Both the position numbers and the translations under genes were made by a program. From assembly GCA_964353015.1 (NCBI GenBank), contig CAYGUA010000025.1, positions 22,687 through 86,686 on the forward strand: a stretch of 64,000 nucleotides of DNA, written 5' to 3'. This DNA comes from JAMZMI01 sp964353015 (GTDB taxonomy: Bacteria > Bacteroidota > Bacteroidia > Cytophagales > Cyclobacteriaceae). The notes under the pieces were generated by a model, which saw only the letters and a program-made list of their open reading frames with translations, did no database searches and had not been told where the DNA came from. Position 1 is the first letter of the stretch; the number at the start of each line of letters is the position of its first letter. Shown piece by piece: positions 34,351 to 41,051 of this stretch.

Positions 34351-34821
34351 ATGAACATTATTATCAAGGTGATGATCGTAATAGGAACCTTTCTTTTTAT
34401 GGAAGGAGTGGCGTGGTTTACCCATAAATATATCATGCATGGCCCACTTTGGATCTGGCATAGGTCACATCATAAATTACACCCACATCCACTAGAGCGA
34501 AATGATCTATTTGCCATTGTATTCAGTTTGCCCTCAATCCTACTGATCATGGCAGGATTCGAATTTCCTGAATATAAAATTTTAAAATACTTTGGATTTG
34601 GTATCATGGCATATGGACTATTTTATTTTATATTCCATGACATCATCGTACATAGGAGAATTAGAATCCCCTTCAAAGCCAAAAGTAAATACATGAAAAG
34701 AATCATGCAAGCGCATTATGTGCATCATGAAGTTCATACCAAAGAAGGAGCCGAAGCATTTGGGTTTTTATATGCTCCAAAAAAATACGAATCTACAAAT
34801 CCAGCGAATTCACATCCTTAA
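34351..34821 (+). CDS. crtZ: Beta-carotene hydroxylase
   Basis: The 156-residue membrane di-iron hydroxylase of the fatty acid hydroxylase superfamily adds a 3-hydroxyl to beta rings. The His clusters are H25-x4-H30 (HKYIMH), H37-x2-HH (HRSHH, H40, H41), HDIIVHRR, and HYVHHE near the C-terminus. Four hydrophobic helices can be counted. It follows ispH by 7 nt and is the last gene of the crt operon. A hairpin 11 nt after its stop may end the transcript. Length is normal. Confidence 0.94.
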   Translation: MNIIIKVMIVIGTFLFMEGVAWFTHKYIMHGPLWIWHRSHHKLHPHPLERNDLFAIVFSLPSILLIMAGFEFPEYKILKYFGFGIMAYGLFYFIFHDIIVHRRIRIPFKAKSKYMKRIMQAHYVHHEVHTKEGAEAFGFLYAPKKYESTNPANSHP

Positions 34822-34831
34822 TTTTATATAT

Positions 34832-34853
34832 CCCGTTAGCATTAACAGACGGG
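34832..34853 (+). terminator. Weak hairpin after the crt operon
   Basis: CCCGT (34832-34836) pairs with ACGGG (34849-34853), followed by TAATTTC rather than a clean T-run. It is the only plausible terminator between crtZ and the HNH gene, and may be leaky. Confidence 0.4.
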
Positions 34854-34905
34854 TAATTTCACTCATCCGTCGGATATACAGAACAAGTAGGCGAAAATTT
34901 ATATA

Positions 34906-34960
34906 GCCGGTTTCCAAGTCTCTAACAAAAGACTTACATTTGAAACTCATTAGAACCGGC
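34906..34960 (+). promoter_or_regulatory. Nested inverted repeats and -7 element upstream of the HNH gene
   Basis: GCCGGTT (34906-34912) pairs with AACCGGC (34954-34960). Nested inside, AAGTCT (34916-34921) pairs with AGACTT (34930-34935). TACATTTG at 34935-34942 matches the TAnnTTTG -7 consensus. The repeats either form an RNA fold in a read-through transcript or an operator around the promoter. Confidence 0.45.
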
Positions 34961-34994
34961 TTGTTTAATTAACCATTTACAATTAACAAGCGAG

Positions 34995-35480
34995 ATGACA
35001 GAACAGAAAGAAGAATTGTGGGGCCCAATAGCGGGTTTCAGCAATTATGAAATTTCCTCAAAAGGAAAAATCAGAAGCAAGACCAGAACCTCCTGGCACA
35101 AGGGAAGCAAGACCCACATGAAAATCAAGGGAAAAATGATGAGACAGCGCTGGAACAAGGCCTGCAAATGCTATTTCCTGGATTTAATTGATGATGAAAA
35201 ACGAAGAAGAACCGTTTATCCTCATAGAGAAGTGGCAAATGTATTTGTGCCGAATCCTAATCCTGAAGAGTTGAAGATGATTATCCATATTGATAATAAT
35301 CCAAGAAACAACAAATCAGAAAACCTTCAGTGGATGTCCAAATCTGCACACATGAAATGGCAGTTTGAAGTTGGAAATAAAAACAATTTCAAAGTATGGA
35401 AAACCAGAAAGAAGAGATATAAAAATGGTTTTAAGCCCGATACAGTACTTCCGGGAAGACCCAAGAAAGAAACAGCATAA
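34995..35480 (+). CDS. Free-standing NUMOD4-HNH homing-type endonuclease
   Basis: The 161-residue protein begins with a NUMOD4 motif (about 8-55: LWGPIAGFSNYEISSKGKIRS). An HNH_3-type nuclease core follows (about 72-118): H77 in PHREVA, H98 in IIHIDNNP, and NN..SENLQWMS. I97 replaces the Asn that often precedes the central His. The C-terminal 40 residues are Lys/Arg rich and probably bind DNA. Such proteins are found in introns, inteins and phages, but also as stand-alone genes as here. It lies between the crt operon and rpmA, with its own promoter-like element and terminator. Function as a mobile element is possible; no intron is visible. Confidence 0.8.
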   Translation: MTEQKEELWGPIAGFSNYEISSKGKIRSKTRTSWHKGSKTHMKIKGKMMRQRWNKACKCYFLDLIDDEKRRRTVYPHREVANVFVPNPNPEELKMIIHIDNNPRNNKSENLQWMSKSAHMKWQFEVGNKNNFKVWKTRKKRYKNGFKPDTVLPGRPKKETA

Positions 35481-35482
35481 AA

Positions 35483-35509
35483 AAAGGGCTCATATGAGCC
35501 CTTTTTTTT
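35483..35509. terminator. Bidirectional terminator between HNH gene and rpmA
   Basis: A perfect 16-bp palindrome GGGCTCATATGAGCCC (35486-35501) is flanked by an A-run on the left and a T-run on the right, so it can stop both convergent transcripts. Confidence 0.9.
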
Positions 35510-35525
35510 ATATCTATATAACTAC

Positions 35526-35792
35526 TTATTCAGCAGCTAAAATCGGTTGTACGTGTACATATGATCTATCCTGTCTTCCCTTACGGAAAGTAACAGTGCC
35601 ATCCACTAAAGCAAACAATGTATGATCTTTACCGATTCCTACATTTTCACCCGGATGATGTTTTGTTCCTCTTTGGCGTACAATGATGTTTCCAGCAATT
35701 GCTGCTTGTCCACCATAAATTTTCACACCAAGTCTTTTACTTTCGGATTCTCTACCGTTCTTCGAACTACCGACACCTTTCTTGTGAGCCAT
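35526..35792 (-). CDS. rpmA: 50S ribosomal protein L27
   Basis: The 88-residue protein begins MAHKKGVGSSKNGRESESKRLGVK and contains RQRGTKHHPGENVGIGKDHTLFA, the L27 hallmark. The N-terminal tail reaches the peptidyl transferase centre in the 50S subunit, and there is no extra N-terminal extension of the type cleaved in Firmicutes. It follows rplU by 8 nt, the conserved rplU-rpmA order. Confidence 0.98.
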   Translation of the reverse strand: MAHKKGVGSSKNGRESESKRLGVKIYGGQAAIAGNIIVRQRGTKHHPGENVGIGKDHTLFALVDGTVTFRKGRQDRSYVHVQPILAAE

Positions 35793-35800
35793 GATTTATC

Positions 35801-36109
35801 TTATTTAATATCTTCAATTAAAACTTTAGAAAACTGCTGACGATGGCCGTTTTTCTTTTTGTATCCTTTTCTTCTTTTCTTTTTGAAAACGATCACTTTG
35901 TCACCTTGTACATGCTCAAGTATTTTTCCTGATACTTTCGCTCCACTTACTGTAGGCGTACCTATTTTTACTTTTCCATCATCATCCAACAAAAGCACCT
36001 GATCAAAATCAACTTTTGATCCTTCTTTTCCTTCTAATAACGGAGCGTATACAAACTTGTCTTTTTCAACTTTGTATTGCTTACCAGCGATATCTACTAT
36101 TGCGTACAT
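35801..36109 (-). CDS. rplU: 50S ribosomal protein L21
   Basis: The chosen start is the ATG at 36109, giving 102 residues beginning MYAIVDIAGKQYKV, which is the normal L21 N-terminus. An upstream in-frame ATG at 36160 would add 17 residues absent from the family and would lie over the promoter. The C-terminal KKKRRKGYKKKNGHRQQFSKVLI binds 23S rRNA domain I. L21 is co-transcribed with rpmA. Confidence 0.96.
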   Translation of the reverse strand: MYAIVDIAGKQYKVEKDKFVYAPLLEGKEGSKVDFDQVLLLDDDGKVKIGTPTVSGAKVSGKILEHVQGDKVIVFKKKRRKGYKKKNGHRQQFSKVLIEDIK

Positions 36110-36146
36110 GCTTATAATTATTTCTTCAATCTTTAAAAAAGGAGTG

Positions 36147-36177
36147 CAAAGATATGTCAACTGTTTCCAAAACCCAA
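36147..36177 (-). promoter_or_regulatory. Bacteroidota-type promoter of rplU-rpmA
   Basis: On the minus strand TTG (36177-36175) is followed after 20 bp by TATCTTTG (36154-36147), a full match to TTG-N17-23-TAnnTTTG, 37 bp before the rplU start. It also argues against the longer rplU start. Confidence 0.75.
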
Positions 36178-36587
36178 CAATGGTTTACTATAAAAATCCA
36201 ATAAAAAAAAATTAAAATATTTTTCCATTTTTTTTTCAGCGTTCAGGGCCGTTTTTCGATGAAGTTTTTATTAGAAAAATGGAATTTAAGCGCCTTCATT
36301 ACAGACAGTTATCAATTATTTCAAACTTTTTTTCAGGTGACTTTTTCGCCCATTTTAGTCTTTGTTTTTTAAAAGCAATTTTCCCACATTTGTAAACACA
36401 GTCAAGAAAAATATAAGCCACTTTTCGTTCTGGGCTGTATCCCAAATCTTAGAAAAACCAACTAGAAGGCAATAAATGATGAGTTTGTTGCTGATTTCTA
36501 TGTATTTGTGGATAACTTTATTTATTGTGGATAACAATGTTGAGAAACAATTTGTCTTGTTAACAAAGTAAAAGTGATCGATTTAAA
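36178..36587. promoter_or_regulatory. AT-rich intergenic region with two DnaA boxes upstream of nrdB
   Basis: This stretch of about 410 bp has no credible gene. It contains long A and T tracts (36200-36240) and, near its right end, two perfect copies of TGTGGATAA (36507-36515 and 36526-36534). On the other strand these read TTATCCACA, the DnaA box consensus, and they lie 19 bp apart in the same orientation. A palindrome TTGTTAACAA is at 36557-36566. A weak promoter TTG (36488-36490)-N22-TAACTTTA (36513-36520) would overlap the boxes. The simplest reading is DnaA control of nrdBA; a replication role cannot be excluded. Confidence 0.6.
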
Positions 36588-37571
36588 ATGAGCCAACAAG
36601 TAGAACCAATTCTAAGAGAAAACAAAGATAGATTTGTCCTATTTCCTATCACCCACAATGATATATGGCAATTTTACAAAAAAGCAGAAGCTAGTTTTTG
36701 GACTGCAGAAGAAATAGATCTTGGTCAGGATTTAAAAGATTGGATTAGTCTCAATGATGGCGAAAGACATTTTATAACTCATGTATTAGCCTTTTTTGCT
36801 GCCAGTGATGGAATTGTAAATGAAAACCTTGCCGAGCATTTTGTATCAGAAGTACAATATACTGAAGCCAAATTCTTTTATGGGTTTCAGATAGCCATAG
36901 AAAACATCCACTCTGAAACTTATTCTTTATTAATTGATACTTATGTCAAAGACAATAAGGAAAAAGATTCATTACTCCATGGTATTGATACAATGGAATG
37001 CGTGAAGAAAAAAGCGCAATGGGCTTTGCGTTGGATTGATAATGGAAACTTTGCAGAAAGACTGGTTGCCTTCGCTGCTGTAGAAGGTATTTTCTTTTCT
37101 GGTAGTTTTTGTTCCATTTTTTGGCTTAAGAAGCGAGGCTTAATGCCAGGCCTTACCTTTTCTAACGAATTGATCTCAAGGGATGAAGGATTACATTGTG
37201 ATTTTGCCTGCCTGATTTATAACAACCACCTTGTGAATAAACTCCCTGTGGACACAGTTGTTGATATCATTAAAGATGCTGTAGCCATAGAGAAAGAATT
37301 TGTAACAGACGCATTACCGGTCAAATTGATCGGAATGAACTCTGACCTGATGTGTCAGTATATTGAATTTGTGGCCGATAGGCTCCTAATGGAATTAGGG
37401 TGCCCAAAAGTTTACAATTCTACCAATCCGTTTGACTTCATGGAAATGATATCACTTCAAGGTAAAACCAACTTTTTTGAGAAAAGAGTTGGCGAATATC
37501 AAAAAGCTGGTGTCATGGATGGACCAAAGGATGAAACCAAATCGAAATTCAGCTTAGACGAGGACTTTTAA
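36588..37571 (+). CDS. nrdB: Ribonucleotide reductase class Ia, small subunit
   Basis: The 327-residue R2 protein carries the di-iron site and tyrosyl radical. Metal ligands are D44, E105 and H108, with the radical tyrosine at Y112 (ENIHSETY, compare ENIHSRSY in E. coli). A second set is in AAVEGIFFSG and RDEGLHCDF. It generates the radical that is passed to NrdA to reduce ribonucleotides to deoxyribonucleotides. Length is on the short side for R2 but complete. nrdA follows after 39 nt. Two DnaA boxes lie 54-81 bp upstream. Confidence 0.97.
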   Translation: MSQQVEPILRENKDRFVLFPITHNDIWQFYKKAEASFWTAEEIDLGQDLKDWISLNDGERHFITHVLAFFAASDGIVNENLAEHFVSEVQYTEAKFFYGFQIAIENIHSETYSLLIDTYVKDNKEKDSLLHGIDTMECVKKKAQWALRWIDNGNFAERLVAFAAVEGIFFSGSFCSIFWLKKRGLMPGLTFSNELISRDEGLHCDFACLIYNNHLVNKLPVDTVVDIIKDAVAIEKEFVTDALPVKLIGMNSDLMCQYIEFVADRLLMELGCPKVYNSTNPFDFMEMISLQGKTNFFEKRVGEYQKAGVMDGPKDETKSKFSLDEDF

Positions 37572-37610
37572 ACACCAATCTTTTCCACACCAAAAATCGC
37601 CGAATGAATT

Positions 37611-40022
37611 ATGTTAGTTATTAAAAGAGACGGAAGAAGAGAATCCGTAAAATTTGACAAGATCACTGCTCGTATAGAGAAACTGTGCTATGGCTTAAAT
37701 GGTGATTTTGTGAAACCTGTGGAGATTGCCAAAAAGGTAATCGATGGTCTATATGATGGAGTGACCACCATAGAACTTGATAATCTCGCCGCTGAAATTG
37801 CAGCAACAATGACTACACGTCATCCAGATTTTGCACGTCTGGCAGCAAGAATATCTATTTCAAACTTACACAAGGTAACAGAGGAGTCTTTCGCAAATAC
37901 AATGAAAAGACTCTACACTTTTATCAATCCAAAAACTCAGGAAAATGCAGCATTGCTTTCTACCAAAGTTTATGGGATCATAAGAGCTAATGCCAAAAGA
38001 TTGGATGATGCCATCGATTATAACAGGGATTACAATTATGACTTCTTTGGCTACAAGACGCTTGAGAGATCATATTTGATGAAACTTGACGGAAAGATAG
38101 TAGAGCGCCCACAACACATGTTGATGCGGGTTTCGGTAGGTATTCATATGGAAGATATCGATGCGGCGATCGAGACCTATAACCTAATGTCCGAAAAGTG
38201 GTTCACGCATGCTACTCCTACGCTATTCAACGCAGGTACTCCTAAACCACAATTGTCTTCATGTTTTCTCTTAACCATGAAAGATGATAGCATTGATGGT
38301 ATTTATGATACCTTAAAGCAATGTGCTAAAATATCCCAATCAGCAGGTGGAATTGGACTCAGCATTCATAATGTAAGAGCAACAGGAGCTTATATCAAAG
38401 GAACGAATGGAAATTCCAATGGTATCGTACCGATGCTAAGAAACTTTGACATGACGGCTCGATATGTGGATCAAGGTGGTGGAAAAAGAAAGGGAAGCTT
38501 TGCCATATATTTAGAGCCTTGGCATGCTGATGTTTTTGAATTCCTACAGTTGAAGAAAAATCACGGAAAAGAAGAGTTGAGAGCACGTGACTTGTTTTAC
38601 GCCATGTGGATACCGGATTTATTCATGAAACGAGTTGAAGAAAATGGTGACTGGTCACTATTTAGCCCGGATGAAGCACCAAACTTATGTGATACATATG
38701 GTGATGAATTCGAAAAACTATACGAGAAATACGAGAAAGAAGGCAAAGCCAGAAAAACAATCAAAGCTCAGGAGCTTTGGTTCGAAATTCTTGAATCTCA
38801 GATAGAAACTGGAACACCTTATATTCTATATAAAGATCACGCAAACAGGAAGTCAAACCAGAAAAATCTGGGTACCATCCGTTCTAGTAATTTATGTACA
38901 GAGATCATGGAATATACTTCACCAGAAGAGGTGGCCGTATGTAACCTTGCATCACTTGCGTTGAACAAATTTGTAAATCCTGATGGGACTTATAACCATC
39001 AAAAACTATATGAGGTAACAAAAGTTGCAACAAGAAACCTAAACAAGGTAATTGATGTAAACTATTACCCGATACCAGAGGCTCGCTACTCAAATATGAG
39101 ACATAGACCAATTGGTATTGGTGTGCAAGGACTTGCTGACGTTTTCATGTTGATGAAAATGCCATTTGATTCGCCAGCAGCCCGACAACTGAATAAAGAA
39201 ATCTTCGAAACCATCTATTATGGTGCCATGGAGACTTCAATGGAGTTGTCACAAAAAGATGGACCATACGAAACTTTCAAAGGTTCACCTGTATCAAAAG
39301 GTATCTTCCAGTTTGACATGTGGGGTGTGACTCCAGATAGTGGAAGATGGGATTGGTATGACTTGAAGCAAAAAGTGAGGAAACATGGAGTGAGAAACTC
39401 TCTATTACTTGCTCCTATGCCAACGGCTTCAACATCACAGATATTAGGTAACAACGAATGTTTTGAGCCTTATACTTCAAACATTTACACAAGAAGAGTG
39501 CTTTCAGGTGAATTCATCGTGGTGAATAAACACTTGATGACTGATCTGATCAAATTGAACTTGTGGGATGAGAGAATGAAAAACAGGATCATGGAAGCAA
39601 ATGGTTCAGTACAAAATATCCCTGAGATACCAGAACATATCAAGGAACTATACAGAACAGTATGGGAGATTTCTCAGAAATCTATCATCGATATGTCAGC
39701 AGATCGTGGTGCATTTATCTGTCAAAGCCAAAGCTTGAATATCCACTTACAAGATGCGAATTTTGGTAAAATGACTTCAATGCATTTCTACGCATGGAAA
39801 AAAGGTTTGAAAACTGGTATGTACTACCTAAGAACTAAAGCCGCTACAGATGCTATTAAATTCACTGTTTCAAAAGAAGAGCAAGTTCAGCCACAACCTG
39901 TGCAAGAGCAACAAGGTAAAGCAAAGCCTGCAGCAGTTATTGAAGCAGAAAAATCGCATAATCAATCGGCTATGCAATGTTCGCTAGATGATCCGGAGGG
40001 TTGCGAAATGTGTGGAAGTTGA
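37611..40022 (+). CDS. nrdA: Ribonucleotide reductase class Ia, large subunit
   Basis: The 803-residue catalytic subunit has an N-terminal ATP-cone (about 1-90, VIKRDGRRESVKFDKI) for allosteric activity control. The ten-stranded barrel holds the radical-cysteine motif NLCTE, the redox cysteines in LSSCFLL and AVCNLASL, and a C-terminal CEMC pair that re-reduces the active site. MPTASTSQILGNNECFEP is the usual class I signature. A linker rich in Gln and Pro (about 755-775) connects the mobile C-terminal tail. It works with the adjacent nrdB product. A strong terminator follows. Confidence 0.98.
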   Translation: MLVIKRDGRRESVKFDKITARIEKLCYGLNGDFVKPVEIAKKVIDGLYDGVTTIELDNLAAEIAATMTTRHPDFARLAARISISNLHKVTEESFANTMKRLYTFINPKTQENAALLSTKVYGIIRANAKRLDDAIDYNRDYNYDFFGYKTLERSYLMKLDGKIVERPQHMLMRVSVGIHMEDIDAAIETYNLMSEKWFTHATPTLFNAGTPKPQLSSCFLLTMKDDSIDGIYDTLKQCAKISQSAGGIGLSIHNVRATGAYIKGTNGNSNGIVPMLRNFDMTARYVDQGGGKRKGSFAIYLEPWHADVFEFLQLKKNHGKEELRARDLFYAMWIPDLFMKRVEENGDWSLFSPDEAPNLCDTYGDEFEKLYEKYEKEGKARKTIKAQELWFEILESQIETGTPYILYKDHANRKSNQKNLGTIRSSNLCTEIMEYTSPEEVAVCNLASLALNKFVNPDGTYNHQKLYEVTKVATRNLNKVIDVNYYPIPEARYSNMRHRPIGIGVQGLADVFMLMKMPFDSPAARQLNKEIFETIYYGAMETSMELSQKDGPYETFKGSPVSKGIFQFDMWGVTPDSGRWDWYDLKQKVRKHGVRNSLLLAPMPTASTSQILGNNECFEPYTSNIYTRRVLSGEFIVVNKHLMTDLIKLNLWDERMKNRIMEANGSVQNIPEIPEHIKELYRTVWEISQKSIIDMSADRGAFICQSQSLNIHLQDANFGKMTSMHFYAWKKGLKTGMYYLRTKAATDAIKFTVSKEEQVQPQPVQEQQGKAKPAAVIEAEKSHNQSAMQCSLDDPEGCEMCGS

Positions 40023-40043
40023 TTTGAAAAATTAATTTATTGT

Positions 40044-40074
40044 AAAAAGCTCCTTATTCAAGGAGCTTTTTTTA
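40044..40074. terminator. Bidirectional terminator between nrdA and the esterase gene
   Basis: AAAGCTCCTT (40046-40055) pairs perfectly with AAGGAGCTTT (40060-40069) across a four-base loop, followed by T7 on the plus strand and A5 on the other side. It overlaps the stop codon of the convergent esterase gene. Confidence 0.9.
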
Positions 40075-40950
40075 TTCCCCTAAGTCATTGATCCAATCAA
40101 TCAACAGAGCTGGCCAGGACGAATGCCTTCCTTTACCAATAGCCAAAGAGTAGCCATGGCCTCCGTAAGGAAAAATATGCATTTCTGCAGGGATCCTTTT
40201 ATCACGAAGCGCTTTGTAAAACTGCAAGCTATTCTCTACTGGAACAGCGTTATCATCTTCACTATGAATGATAAATGTTGGAGGTGTATTCGAAGTGACC
40301 TGTAATTCATTTGAGAAAAGACTGACCAAATCATCGGAAGGATTATCGCCTAAAAGATTTCGTCTCGATCCCTGGTGCGTAAAATCATTTTTCATGGTAA
40401 CCACAGGATACATCAATATCATAAAATCAGGTCGGTTCCGAACGTCAAAATGAGTACCCAACGTGGATGCAAGATGTCCACCAGCAGAAAATCCCATGAT
40501 TCCCACCTCACTTGGGTTTATATTCCATGAGTCTGCATTTTCACGAATCAACTCCATTGCTCTTTTCGCATCCAACAATGGAGATTCATAAGGCACAATA
40601 TTGGTTTCGTCTTCAGGCAATCTGTATTTTAATACTATGCCCGCAATGCCATATCCATTGAGCCATTTGGCTATGTCTGTACCTTCTTTGTCATAAGCCA
40701 GAATGCCATATCCTCCTCCCGGACAAATAAGAACTGCCCTTTTGATGGAATTGCTTTTTGATGGAAGGAAAACATCTATAGAAGGATTTACCACTTTGCT
40801 TACACGCATGGCGTCTGAAAACTCCGTGACTTCCTCCGTACTAGATTTTTTTGAGTTTGGGACATCATTACCCCATAATAAGATGGTGTGATTCTGAGCG
40901 TACATCATATGGCCTAGCAAGAGCGCTGTGATAAATGGGATAAACTTCAT
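40072..40950 (-). CDS. Secreted alpha/beta hydrolase, esterase of acetyl-xylan-esterase/BD-FAE type
   Basis: The 292-residue protein has a signal peptide (1-19, ending MMYAQ). The oxyanion-hole region is LICPGGGYGILAYDKEG, the nucleophile is S155 in GFSAGGH, the acid lies in HSEDDNAVP, and the catalytic His in YGGHGYSL. The CPGGGY and GFSAGGHLAS pattern is typical of bifunctional carbohydrate esterases that remove acetyl or feruloyl groups from plant polysaccharides. It is not linked to a degradation locus here, but could assist the galactan or pectin enzymes in the window. Periplasmic; substrate uncertain. Confidence 0.85.
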   Translation of the reverse strand: MKFIPFITALLLGHMMYAQNHTILLWGNDVPNSKKSSTEEVTEFSDAMRVSKVVNPSIDVFLPSKSNSIKRAVLICPGGGYGILAYDKEGTDIAKWLNGYGIAGIVLKYRLPEDETNIVPYESPLLDAKRAMELIRENADSWNINPSEVGIMGFSAGGHLASTLGTHFDVRNRPDFMILMYPVVTMKNDFTHQGSRRNLLGDNPSDDLVSLFSNELQVTSNTPPTFIIHSEDDNAVPVENSLQFYKALRDKRIPAEMHIFPYGGHGYSLAIGKGRHSSWPALLIDWINDLGE

Positions 40951-41023
40951 GAGGAATAAATTTCTTTGAACATGAAAATTAATAAATCATAAGGCATTCC
41001 ATACAAATTAAAAGTTTCACGCA

Positions 41024-41050
41024 TAAAAAAGGGCCTTATCGGCCCTTTCA
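41024..41050 (-). terminator. Rho-independent terminator of clpC
   Basis: On the minus strand AAAGGGCC (41048-41041) pairs with GGCCCTTT (41035-41028) across GATAA and is followed by T-rich sequence. It lies directly after the clpC stop codon. Confidence 0.85.
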
Positions 41051-41051
41051 T

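Noticed and set aside
36110..36160. Longer N-terminus for ribosomal protein L21
   Set aside because: The added 17 residues do not belong to the L21 family, and a full promoter match overlaps the extended start.
36178..36587. Possible chromosomal replication origin
   Set aside because: Only two DnaA boxes are perfect and no dnaA, dnaN or gidA gene is nearby. Promoter control of nrdBA explains the boxes more simply, so oriC is kept only as an alternative.
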